Positions 1-7,657 of a stretch of DNA of 64,000 bases are shown one piece after another (positions within the stretch are counted from its first letter, which is position 1; each line of letters begins with the position of its first letter). The notes under the pieces were generated by a model. That model was given only the letters and a program-made list of their open reading frames with translations. It was not told the origin of the DNA and searched no databases. The position numbers were made by a program, and so were the translations under genes. Origin of the DNA: Candidatus Formimonas warabiya (GTDB lineage: Bacteria > Bacillota > Dehalobacteriia > Dehalobacteriales > Dehalobacteriaceae); NCBI RefSeq assembly GCF_002777255.1, contig NZ_CP017634.1, positions 1,872,903 through 1,936,902 on the forward strand. Direction: 5' to 3'.

Positions 1-309
1 GGGATCGGCAATAATGGTGGTCGTCCCTTTCGGCATCACGGTAGCGGAATACTGCACGGGGCTAACCAGGGAACTTTCGATATGCACATGGGCGTCAATA
101 AAACCCGGAACTACAAAGGAACCGCCCAGATCAACTTCCTCCTTCCCCTGATAGGAACCGGTGCCCACGATATACCCACCGGAAATTGCTACGTCTCCCG
201 AAAAACACGTACCGGAAAAGACATCCACAATCATGCCGTTTTTCAGCACTAAGTCTGCGGCTTGGTGGCCTCTCGCCATGGCCAAAATAGATTGATCATA
301 ATACACCAT
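1..309 (-). CDS. ade: Adenine deaminase, N-terminal part (cut by window edge)
   Basis: Predicted cytoplasmic metal-dependent amidohydrolase that converts adenine to hypoxanthine and ammonia, a purine salvage or catabolic step. Only the first 103 codons are in the window; the reading frame is still open at base 1. The ATG at 309 follows a strong AGGAGGGGTGA site. The N-terminus carries the family's ARGHQAADLVLKNG stretch, then the metal-binding PGFIDAHVHIESS motif (about residues 71-83), and ends in GTTTIIADP, just before the family's usual HE(I/V)AN. It lies directly downstream of the MtrH-like gene, past a hairpin terminator, so it may have its own transcript. The match to the family is clear from the motifs; catalytic residues further along cannot be seen. 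Confidence 0.9.
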   Translation of the reverse strand, partial: MVYYDQSILAMARGHQAADLVLKNGMIVDVFSGTCFSGDVAISGGYIVGTGSYQGKEEVDLGGSFVVPGFIDAHVHIESSLVSPVQYSATVMPKGTTTIIADP

Positions 310-367
310 TCACCCCTCCTTGAATAAGGTCAGAAGACACAATGTCCCTAAATCTATTATAAAGGAA

Positions 368-395
368 AAGCCTCAACCTAAAAAGATTGGGGCTT
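368..395 (-). terminator. Intrinsic terminator of the methyltransferase operon
   Basis: The inverted repeat AAGCCTCAA (368-376) / TTGGGGCTT (387-395) pairs with one G-U and is followed on the minus strand by a T-rich run (TTTTCCTTT). It falls just after the MtrH-like gene and before adenine deaminase. Confidence 0.7.
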
Positions 396-416
396 AAAAT
401 AACTGCTGGACCATGC

Positions 417-1325
417 TTAGAAAATTTTCAGCAACGGGGTCTGAGAAGTCAGGGGCCTTACCCCATACTCTTTGACGGTAAAAGCACCGACGGCATCCAT
501 CATGCTCACGCCGGCATATACCCAGGAAGCGTTTACCATGGGACCGTAAAAGATAAAATCCGCCCCATAGGCCACCGGCAGACTCATGGCTACGGAGCCG
601 GCCGCTTGAAAAGCTTCCTTTTCCAGTTGTTTGGTCCTTTTCCACATGTATAAAGCGTTGGAAGGAGCGCAGCCGGTAACCAGGCCATATTTTTCTTTTA
701 AATCGGCAATCGCTAAGGCGGACCAGCCGATACTGGGCAAATCCAGCACGCCTGTGTCCAATAAAATATTTTCCACTCCTGCCTCCGCCAGCCTGAATAA
801 GATGTTTTGCTCTTTAGTTAACAGCTTAGATCTGTCAAAAGGCTTGATACTCCTGCTGTTAAAGACCATCAGCACGCAGTTTTTTACACCCAGTTCTCCC
901 AGCATATTTATTTCCTGGGCCCCGGCTCCGATATCCAGGGAGTTATAGATGAGCTGGTTCTTGATTTTGCTTTGCCTTAGGCTTTTCATCACTTCCAGGC
1001 GGACTTTCTCGACAGGGGAATCCACCAGGATAGGGTCACCGGTCTGCTCAGCCACAAAGTGTACATACTTTTCCAAGGCTTCTACCGTTTCCCCTACCAC
1101 ATCAATCATCCGGGGCAAACCGGTTTTGATGGACCATTCCTGATCTGTCCGGAGCAGTTCCGCAGCCCGATCCCGGTCAAACTCTCCTTTTTGGTGATCG
1201 GTTACAATCTGATGTCCCCGGTAGAACAGGCTGCCGATTAAAACAGTAGGGTATTGGCCGGGTTGCCCGCCCAGGGTGATCTCACCGATGGTGATAGTTT
1301 TTTGCGGTGCCAAAAATTTGTGCAT
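417..1325 (-). CDS. MtrH/MtgA-type pterin-dependent methyltransferase
   Basis: A 302-residue cytoplasmic protein of the MtrH family (tetrahydromethanopterin S-methyltransferase subunit H). Relatives such as MtgA move a methyl group from a methylated corrinoid protein to tetrahydrofolate. Visible features are an N-terminal FLAPQKTITIGEITLGGQPG segment, a central barrel with ILVDSPVEKVRLEVM and a C-terminal ADFIFYGPM stretch. It is the last gene of the operon transporter - corrinoid protein - MtmB-like protein - MtrH-like protein, 20 bases after the MtmB homologue, so it most likely takes the methyl group off the corrinoid protein at 2714-3367. The acceptor (THF) is inferred from related bacterial systems; the sequence does not prove it. 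Confidence 0.85.
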   Translation of the reverse strand: MHKFLAPQKTITIGEITLGGQPGQYPTVLIGSLFYRGHQIVTDHQKGEFDRDRAAELLRTDQEWSIKTGLPRMIDVVGETVEALEKYVHFVAEQTGDPILVDSPVEKVRLEVMKSLRQSKIKNQLIYNSLDIGAGAQEINMLGELGVKNCVLMVFNSRSIKPFDRSKLLTKEQNILFRLAEAGVENILLDTGVLDLPSIGWSALAIADLKEKYGLVTGCAPSNALYMWKRTKQLEKEAFQAAGSVAMSLPVAYGADFIFYGPMVNASWVYAGVSMMDAVGAFTVKEYGVRPLTSQTPLLKIF

Positions 1326-1345
1326 ATTGTTTTCCTACCTATTCC

Positions 1346-2710
1346 CTAAAAGTCGAGTCCAAGTTTTGAGGCTTCTTCTTTCACTTCATGATACAGCCTC
1401 AGCCAATCATCTTTTGGTTGAATCCTTTGGGTGTCGTATACTTCATGATAGGGCACTCCTAAAAGGGGATTGCTGAAGGTATAATCATACTGCTTCACAA
1501 GAGCCAGAACAATTTCATTGGCCTGAGGCAGATCCATTCCTTGTTTCGCTGCGGCAATCCCGGTTTCCGCCATTAAACGGGCTTCCAGCCCGGAAGCATG
1601 AGGATACTTACCGTTGGTGGCCGCCACCCCCAACAAATGCATGGCGGAAACGGAAATCGCCAAGGCATTGGCCACAACCTCATATAACAGCTCTTTGGTG
1701 CCTGCCCCACAAGTGGCAAAGATATCTCCCAGGATGATTAAATTGGTATTCCGGCTAAAAGCCTGCCCCACCAAGCATTCCACCCACATAGTCTCCGGTG
1801 TGGAGGTGGACGTGTACCGGATATGGACGGGATGGCAGAGATGCAGGTGAGCCTGATTGGCCACCGTACCCAAAATAAAACTGGCCATGGCCGTAATCAG
1901 CGTCGCTTCCGGTCCTCCGGCGTAGCCGCCCACGATGGGATTGGGCAGGTTGCCGTTCAGTCCTCCATATTCCACAAAGTTGGCTACCTTGGACAGGTTA
2001 TGGTAATCAGTTTTGAGCTCGCTCAACAAGGGGCACAGGTGGATATCCGAACGGCGCAAATATTCCGGTGCAGCTACGGCAATATCTCCTAATGCCGTAG
2101 CACTGCTTTCGGCCGCGATGAAAGGCATGCCCTGCCGGCCTAAAAGTTTTGCGCCCCGCCGCAACAATTCCAGTTCCCTTCTGGTAGCGGTAATCTCCAA
2201 TGGGCTGCCTGTTTTTACTTCCAGCCCCTCCACCATGGTGATGGCGCCGTGATCCAGGGCATCGATCAGGGGCTCCTTGATATAGGATAAGGCGGTTTGG
2301 TAGAAGGTATCTTCATCCATGGGAGCGCCGGCATTACCCCCAAAGACCAGGGGAGTTCTCGGATCTGATATTTTTCTCGCGTACAGAGTCCGGGCGTCCT
2401 TGTATGCTCCGATAGTCAGCTCAAAAGGGGCTTCCCGCAAAGCCTGGGTAACTTCCTCTTTCGTGTATTGGATGATCCGTTCCGTGCTGCGGCAGTAAAG
2501 TCCAACCTGGGCCGCCATTTCCACGCCGGCGGCAAATACTCTATCCGCCATGGCCAGATCCTGGTTAATAATTTCATCCGGCTTATATTTAATCTCATAT
2601 TCTTGGGCCAGTTTCCGGGCCGTTTTATAGATTAATTTCAGATCAAAATCCGTTTCTTTCGCATAGGGTCCATTTTCCGCCCGGTACATGGTTTCTAGAA
2701 AGCTCAGCAT
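1346..2710 (-). CDS. Pyrrolysine-lacking MtmB-family (methylamine:corrinoid) methyltransferase homologue
   Basis: A 454-residue homologue along its full length of MtmB, the archaeal monomethylamine:corrinoid methyltransferase. Shared blocks include YCRSTERIIQYTKEEV (about 73-88), the GRQGM region (about 190-194), SELKTD, GGYAGGPEAT, PVHIRYTSTSTPETMW and GLEARLMAE. In MtmB the catalytic pyrrolysine (UAG codon) follows GRPGMGV. Here the aligned codon is ATC for Ile198 (2117-2119), and the next is GCG for Ala. No in-frame TAG exists, so the enzyme uses no Pyl. It must either demethylate a different substrate by a Pyl-independent mechanism, as MttB-family MtgB does for glycine betaine, or have another role. 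RBS GGGGGAGG precedes the ATG, and the gene starts 3 bases after the corrinoid protein gene. Family assignment rests on remembered MtmB sequence; substrate unknown. Confidence 0.82.
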   Translation of the reverse strand: MLSFLETMYRAENGPYAKETDFDLKLIYKTARKLAQEYEIKYKPDEIINQDLAMADRVFAAGVEMAAQVGLYCRSTERIIQYTKEEVTQALREAPFELTIGAYKDARTLYARKISDPRTPLVFGGNAGAPMDEDTFYQTALSYIKEPLIDALDHGAITMVEGLEVKTGSPLEITATRRELELLRRGAKLLGRQGMPFIAAESSATALGDIAVAAPEYLRRSDIHLCPLLSELKTDYHNLSKVANFVEYGGLNGNLPNPIVGGYAGGPEATLITAMASFILGTVANQAHLHLCHPVHIRYTSTSTPETMWVECLVGQAFSRNTNLIILGDIFATCGAGTKELLYEVVANALAISVSAMHLLGVAATNGKYPHASGLEARLMAETGIAAAKQGMDLPQANEIVLALVKQYDYTFSNPLLGVPYHEVYDTQRIQPKDDWLRLYHEVKEEASKLGLDF

Positions 2711-2713
2711 GAA

Positions 2714-3367
2714 TCAGACCTCCCCCATTAAATTCAAGACCAGTTCGACAGCTTTGACGGCATCGGCAGCGTAGCCGTCGGCGCCTATTTGGGCCGCATA
2801 ATCCGCGGTCAAGGCTCCCCCTCCCACGATCACCTTATAATCGGAGCGCTTTTGGGCGGTATTTAAAAGGCTGATCACGTCTTTTAAATAAGGTCGGGAG
2901 GTAGTGAGCAAAGAAGAAAGGGCAATAATATCCACTTTTTCTTTGCCGGCGGCATCAATAATCTTGGAACAACCGACATCCACGCCTAAATCCACCACCT
3001 CAAACCCGGCCGCAATCAAAAGGGAGCTGACAATATTTTTGCCGATGTCATGGATATCTGTTTCTACGGTGGCAATGAGAATCTTACCCCGGTGTACCTG
3101 TTGGGTCTGCTGTTCCGCTAAGCAAGGCCGCAGTAATTCCATGCCGTTGGCTAAGGCATTCCCGGCCAGCATTAAATCGGCCAGAAAATATTCTCCCTTT
3201 TCAAACTTTTCCCCCACCACCTTAGCCCCGGCAATTAAGCCGTCATTTAAGATGGACAACAAGCTTACACCGGCCTCAATCGCTTTTTTGACTTCAGCGT
3301 AAGTTTGTTCTTCGTCACCATTAATCACTGTTTCTTTAATGAGAAGTATCTCTTTTGCCTCTTCCAT
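2714..3367 (-). CDS. Cobalamin-binding methyl-carrier (corrinoid) protein
   Basis: A 217-residue corrinoid shuttle protein of the MtmC/MttC/MtgC type. The N-terminal helical cap domain (about 1-90) is followed by a Rossmann-like B12 domain with the DxHxxG cobalt-ligand motif (Asp104, His106, Gly109 in TDIHDIGKN), then SSLLTTS and VGGGALT, which line the nucleotide-tail pocket. It would accept a methyl group on Co(I) from substrate through the MtmB-like enzyme and pass it to the MtrH-like enzyme. It starts at an ATG after GGAGGGTGAG and abuts the MtmB-like gene. No reductive activase (RamA type) is seen nearby. Confidence 0.9.
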   Translation of the reverse strand: MEEAKEILLIKETVINGDEEQTYAEVKKAIEAGVSLLSILNDGLIAGAKVVGEKFEKGEYFLADLMLAGNALANGMELLRPCLAEQQTQQVHRGKILIATVETDIHDIGKNIVSSLLIAAGFEVVDLGVDVGCSKIIDAAGKEKVDIIALSSLLTTSRPYLKDVISLLNTAQKRSDYKVIVGGGALTADYAAQIGADGYAADAVKAVELVLNLMGEV

Positions 3368-3420
3368 TTCTCACCCTCCATTTAGATACCTATTCCTAAA
3401 GCGGGAAATCTTTGTCTTGC

Positions 3421-4821
3421 TTAGGCCCGTAACGAATTCACATCCTGATAGGCTTTACTGGAGACACCAATTTTGGCTAAAACCCAGTAAATAATTAAAG
3501 AGAGCACAAACCCCGGCAGTAAGGAACCGGTACTGTTGATGCCAAAATTTATTTTTCTTAAAAAGAGATATACTGCGATACTGATGGCCCAGCTGGCGAT
3601 GGCATACCAATTAAAACCGCCGCTATACCAGTATGGCCCGCCAATTTGGTCAAACTTGTCCACCTGATAGTTTCCTTTCCGGATCAGATAGTAATCAACC
3701 ACCAGAATCGCCATCACGGGCGGAAAAATTAACCCGATATAATTGCTTAAGAAAGCCATAAAAGTGTCTAAAAAGCTGCCCACAATCAAGGGAATCAAGG
3801 AAACCAGAATTGAAATCACGCCGATGATCCAAATGATCTTTTTCATATCCAGCTTGGGCATAATATTGGCCACCGAGACAGAACCACTATAGATATTGAT
3901 CAAATTGGTCGTTACCGTAGCAAAGATCACGACAATCAGGGCCGCCCAACCCAGTCCCAGCTGGGTCGCCACACTGGAGGGATCACTATAGTTGGGGTCG
4001 AAGGTTCCCGTCTGGATCGCCACTGCAATCACCCCCAGGGTCCCCACCAGGGCAAACCAGTAAATGGCCAGGTTGGCGCCGATAAAAGGAGCCAGGGTGG
4101 ACGAGATCTTATTTTTGGTGTACCGGGTATATTCAGCGGCACAGATGGGCCAGCCGATGCTAAAGGCGGCCATGGCATCCACCCCTGCCCCAAAGGGCAT
4201 ACGCACGCTTTCATCAGGACGCCAGGCGGCGATTTGGGCCAAGGAATAGGTGCCCAGCACTTTAATGGTAATCCAGGTGCTCAAGATTAAGAGACCGACC
4301 ATCATCACTTTCTCCACAAAGGCCAGGGACCGGGAACCCCCGATAGCGACGAATATCAGAGACAGCACCCCATTAATGACCGCTCCGATCGCCAGAACCC
4401 ACCAGTCCCCGGGTTCACCGTAATAAGGCCAGCCAAATAAACTATTGAAGAGATAGCTCATGGAAATGGCCGCGATAAAGTTGGCTACCGCACCCCAGCC
4501 CACCAAACTAATGGCGTTGACCACGGACAAGAGCCTGCTCCCTTGAATGCCAAAGGGAACACGGGTAATTCCCATGGTCGTGGTGCCGATTTTGTACCCC
4601 ATGTAGCCAATCAGCATCAGCACAAGATAGGTGATGGGATTAGCCACCAGCGTAATCCCCAGGGCTCCTCCCAGTCCTACGGCGGCAATGACTCCTCCGA
4701 TATACCAGGAACTGGGCTGGCAGTTGGCCCCCATCCAGGTGGCAGTCATATCCCAAAAACCGATATGCCTGTCTTCCATGGGCACAGATTCATTGATCCC
4801 ATACTCCTTAAAATGACTCAA
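3421..4821 (-). CDS. NCS1-family nucleobase:cation symporter
   Basis: A 466-residue integral membrane protein with about 12 hydrophobic segments, of the NCS1 (CodB/Mhp1/PucI) family, whose members import cytosine, purines, uracil, allantoin or hydantoins with Na+ or H+. The N-terminus has MEDRHIGFWDMTATWMGANCQPSSWY, typical of the family's start, and the first helices follow. The best start is TTG (4821) after GGAGGTG, 7 bases away; no ATG with an RBS competes. As first gene of the methyltransferase operon, it probably brings in the substrate that the MtmB-like enzyme demethylates. That points to a heterocyclic N-methyl compound, not the quaternary amines carried by BCCT transporters in known MttB-type operons. 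Substrate is inferred. Confidence 0.85.
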   Translation of the reverse strand: MSHFKEYGINESVPMEDRHIGFWDMTATWMGANCQPSSWYIGGVIAAVGLGGALGITLVANPITYLVLMLIGYMGYKIGTTTMGITRVPFGIQGSRLLSVVNAISLVGWGAVANFIAAISMSYLFNSLFGWPYYGEPGDWWVLAIGAVINGVLSLIFVAIGGSRSLAFVEKVMMVGLLILSTWITIKVLGTYSLAQIAAWRPDESVRMPFGAGVDAMAAFSIGWPICAAEYTRYTKNKISSTLAPFIGANLAIYWFALVGTLGVIAVAIQTGTFDPNYSDPSSVATQLGLGWAALIVVIFATVTTNLINIYSGSVSVANIMPKLDMKKIIWIIGVISILVSLIPLIVGSFLDTFMAFLSNYIGLIFPPVMAILVVDYYLIRKGNYQVDKFDQIGGPYWYSGGFNWYAIASWAISIAVYLFLRKINFGINSTGSLLPGFVLSLIIYWVLAKIGVSSKAYQDVNSLRA

Positions 4822-4875
4822 TCTATGACACCTCCGTTTTAATTGGGTATTTCTAAGTTTACGATACGAAAAAAA

Positions 4876-4903
4876 AGCGTTTTAGTCATGTAACTAAAGC
4901 GCT
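4876..4903 (-). terminator. Intrinsic terminator between the AraC regulator and the NCS1 operon
   Basis: The hairpin AGCGTTTTAGT / ACTAAAGCGCT (one G-U pair) is followed on the minus strand by eight T residues. It separates the PocR-AraC gene from the transporter operon, so the operon needs its own promoter in the roughly 50 bases before 4821, or conditional read-through. Confidence 0.8.
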
Positions 4904-4938
4904 GTAAAATGTTCCTATTTTGCCATGATTGTCCCCGT

Positions 4939-6192
4939 CTACTCCCCACTGGTCCGATAAGCCAGGGGAGTCATGCCCGTATCCTTTTTAAAAACTTTGA
5001 CAAAATAACTGGGGTTAGCGTAACCCACCAGCTGCCCAATTTCGCCTACCGGCAATCGCTTTTCCCTGAGCAGTCTTTTCGCCTCTTCCAGGCGCAAGAG
5101 GGTGATCAAATCATTCACGGTATAGGATAATTCTTTTTTAAATAAGTGACTAAGATAGGAAGGGCTTAGGTAGACGGCTTTGGCCACTTCCGATAAAGAA
5201 AGAGCGGGATTGGCGTAATTCCCTTGAATATATTCCACCGCTTTCGCCAAAACAAATTTATATTCCCCCTGCTCTTCCCGGGGCATGGAGGCAAAGAACA
5301 AATTCACCGTCTCTTTAGCCGCGATGTAGATTTTTTCTTCCCGGTCACAGCCCATCACCTTCTGGATGGCCTCATTATTCACCTGATAGGCAGCCTCATT
5401 AGGCAGGCCCGCATCACAGGCCGCCCGGGAAATCAACACCAGCATTTCAATCACCCGGTTTTTGATCCATTCCAAATCGTTCCCGGAGGAAATCAGGTCT
5501 TTCAACAACCGGCTCAAAACAGGAAGGGCGCCCGACCGGTCCTTCAAGCTCACATAATGGAGCAGCTCTTTTTCCTTTTCCAGGTAAACGGACCGGTTCG
5601 GCGCCGGCAGCTTGGCCAAAATCCTTTCAAATTTGGGGAGAGAAAATCTTTTCGACTCCCTGTGCAGCCCCTTGGCAAAATGGGATTGATAATTGGCAAA
5701 AATATAAACCAGCTCTGCGGCAATCTGGTCTTTGCCGGGTTCCACCTTTTTTACCGATTTTAAAGCCTGTTTTAAGCTGTCATAATTCAGCTTTAATTCG
5801 TCCGCCACATCTTTGAGCAGGTTAAAATAGGTCGTGCTGAAATGAGACATTAAGGCCTGTCCGTACACCACGGTGGAGACATGTCTTTCTTCCGCGAAAA
5901 CCGGGATCGCCCATCCCACCAGCCCTGCATGGCAGCGAAAAATAAAGGGCTCCTTAAACTTTACCGATTGCAGACCGGCTTTGCGATAAGAGGAGCAGCA
6001 TTTTTCCCGTCCGCAGGGGCTGGACCTGATCAGATCACAAAATTGGGGATACTGATACGAAGGCGGCAATAATGCCGGATTCCCGTCCACATCAACCAGT
6101 TTCGCATTAAATCCGGCGGATTGGGACATCAATTCCAAGACCCCCGCCAAATCCTTCGCCTCCAAAATATGCTTTAACTGCAGCTGAAACAT
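4939..6192 (-). CDS. PocR-domain AraC-family transcriptional activator
   Basis: A 417-residue regulator. An N-terminal PocR ligand-sensing domain (about 10-175) shows the family's SSPCGREKCCSSYRKAG Cys cluster and an FIFRCHAGLVGWAIPVF stretch. A C-terminal AraC double helix-turn-helix (about 310-417) includes LSEVAKAVYLSPSYLSHLFKKE and VGYANPSYFVKVFKKDTG. I chose the ATG at 6192, which has AGAGGTG 5 bases upstream; a longer frame to 6279 has no ribosome site. PocR domains sense small organic ligands and often control corrinoid-linked or alcohol/methyl catabolism. It lies immediately upstream of the NCS1/methyltransferase operon in the same direction and is its likely activator. Confidence 0.85.
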   Translation of the reverse strand: MFQLQLKHILEAKDLAGVLELMSQSAGFNAKLVDVDGNPALLPPSYQYPQFCDLIRSSPCGREKCCSSYRKAGLQSVKFKEPFIFRCHAGLVGWAIPVFAEERHVSTVVYGQALMSHFSTTYFNLLKDVADELKLNYDSLKQALKSVKKVEPGKDQIAAELVYIFANYQSHFAKGLHRESKRFSLPKFERILAKLPAPNRSVYLEKEKELLHYVSLKDRSGALPVLSRLLKDLISSGNDLEWIKNRVIEMLVLISRAACDAGLPNEAAYQVNNEAIQKVMGCDREEKIYIAAKETVNLFFASMPREEQGEYKFVLAKAVEYIQGNYANPALSLSEVAKAVYLSPSYLSHLFKKELSYTVNDLITLLRLEEAKRLLREKRLPVGEIGQLVGYANPSYFVKVFKKDTGMTPLAYRTSGE

Positions 6193-6293
6193 CACACACC
6201 TCTTAGGGTCAGGCTTGACTTTTTGACTTTTGCCGTTGCATTCTATCGCCATTGTATCGGGAGCCTTAAAATAAGTCAATAAATTTCCCTAAG

Positions 6294-6872
6294 TCAAGCT
6301 CGAACCCGGCTGCCGGGTTTGACAGCAGGACTGCCTTCTTGACATAAGGGGCATACTGCCGGGTCCCAGCTGGGGACTTCCATGGTCAGAACGGCTTCCA
6401 TTTTCACGCCAAAGTCAACTTTTCCCCCGCTCCGGTCCACCAGTAGGCCTACGCCTACTACCTGAGCCCCCTGGCCGGTCACTACCTCCATCACTTCCTG
6501 CACGGAGCCCCCGGTGGTGACCACATCTTCCACCACCAGGACCTTTTGACCGGGCTGCACCCGGAAGCCCCGGCGCAGGGTCATCTTGCCGTTTTCCCGT
6601 TCCGCAAAGAGGTTTTCCACACCCAGGTGCCGGGCCACTTCATAGGCGACCAGGATGCCCCCCATAGCCGGTCCCACGACCACATCAATTTCGTCCTTTT
6701 TGAACCGGGCGGCGATTTCTTCACACAAGGCAGCCGTGTACTCCGGATAGCGGAGGACCTGGGCGCACTGGATATAACGGTCGCTGTGCCGGCCGGAAGT
6801 AAGCACAAAATGGCCTTCCAGCAAGGCGCCGGATTTCCGGAACAGATCTAAGGCTTGATCCTGATTAAGCAT
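6294..6872 (-). CDS. pyrE: Orotate phosphoribosyltransferase
   Basis: Joins orotate and PRPP to orotidine 5'-phosphate in UMP synthesis. The 192-residue protein has a VLTSGRHSDRYIQ substrate loop near the N-terminus, the PRPP-binding VLVVEDVVTTGGS motif (about 110-122) and the VVVGPAMGG segment. The ATG at 6872 overlaps the pyrF stop (ATGCTTAA) with GGAGG 9 bases upstream; a TTG three bases earlier is less likely. A near-perfect inverted repeat (AACCCGGC / GCCGGGTT, 6303-6319) overlaps the last codons and may act as an operon-end hairpin, though it lacks a T run. Last gene of the pyr cluster. Confidence 0.95.
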   Translation of the reverse strand: MLNQDQALDLFRKSGALLEGHFVLTSGRHSDRYIQCAQVLRYPEYTAALCEEIAARFKKDEIDVVVGPAMGGILVAYEVARHLGVENLFAERENGKMTLRRGFRVQPGQKVLVVEDVVTTGGSVQEVMEVVTGQGAQVVGVGLLVDRSGGKVDFGVKMEAVLTMEVPSWDPAVCPLCQEGSPAVKPGSRVRA

Positions 6873-7587
6873 CAAAGGCTTCCTCCATTTCTTCCACTAT
6901 TTTTCGCGCCGCCTCACCGGGATTCTGTTGGGCGGTAATGGGACGGCCTACCACCAAATAGGTGGCACCCTGTTTTACCGCCTCTTTCGGAGTCATGACC
7001 CGCTTCTGGTCATTGGCGGTTGCCCAGAGAGGCCTCACCCCCGGGGTGACAATGACAAAATCATTTCCGCAGGCATTCCGGATAGCCCGGATTTCCTGGG
7101 GAGAAGCCACTACTCCATCCAGGCCGGCCTGCTGGGCCAATTTTGCCCAGTTTACCACTTGGTCTTCGATGGGCCGGGAGATGCCTACTTCTTTTTCAAA
7201 AACCTCCTGACTGATACTGGTGAGAACAGTAATGGCGATGACGAGGGGCTTCGGTATCTCTAATTGACCGGAAACTTCCCGCACCGCACTTGCGGATTTG
7301 GTCATCATTTCCACGCCCCCGGAGGCATGAATGCTGAACATAAAGGCTTCCCTGCGCGTAATGACCCGGGAAGTCTGGCACACGGTGTTGGGAATGTCGT
7401 GAAACTTCAAATCGACAAAAACCTTTCCCCCCAGGGCCTGAATGTCCCTGATAATATCAGGTCCCTCACTGTTGTACAATTGCATGCCGATCTTGAAAGC
7501 CCCTACACTGTCCCACAACTGCTCCACCAACCCCAGTGCCTCTTGCCTTGTCGATACATCCAAAGCAACAATCAATTTCTCTTTCAT
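6865..7587 (-). CDS. pyrF: Orotidine 5'-phosphate decarboxylase
   Basis: Decarboxylates OMP to UMP. The 240-residue protein shows the catalytic VFVDLKFHDIPNTV motif (Asp-x-Lys-x-x-Asp, about residues 57-70), LIVALDVS at the N-terminus and the phosphate-binding VVGRPIT near the C-terminus. I use the ATG at 7587, six bases after AGGCGGGTGA; a GTG nine bases upstream sits on top of the ribosome site and is unlikely. It overlaps pyrE, and 70 bases separate it from carB. Confidence 0.95.
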   Translation of the reverse strand: MKEKLIVALDVSTRQEALGLVEQLWDSVGAFKIGMQLYNSEGPDIIRDIQALGGKVFVDLKFHDIPNTVCQTSRVITRREAFMFSIHASGGVEMMTKSASAVREVSGQLEIPKPLVIAITVLTSISQEVFEKEVGISRPIEDQVVNWAKLAQQAGLDGVVASPQEIRAIRNACGNDFVIVTPGVRPLWATANDQKRVMTPKEAVKQGATYLVVGRPITAQQNPGEAARKIVEEMEEAFDA

Positions 7588-7657
7588 AAAGTTCACCCGC
7601 CTATTCTCTTTATTTATAAAAATATGGATATCCTAATTTCAGATCATCATCGCCCGC

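Noticed and set aside
2101..2160. Search for an in-frame TAG (pyrrolysine) in the MtmB-like gene
   Set aside because: No in-frame TAG found; the Pyl position reads ATC (Ile). So no pyrrolysine claim is made.
5224..5763. 179-codon plus-strand frame opposite the AraC regulator
   Set aside because: No ribosome site and no motif; shadow of the PocR-AraC gene.
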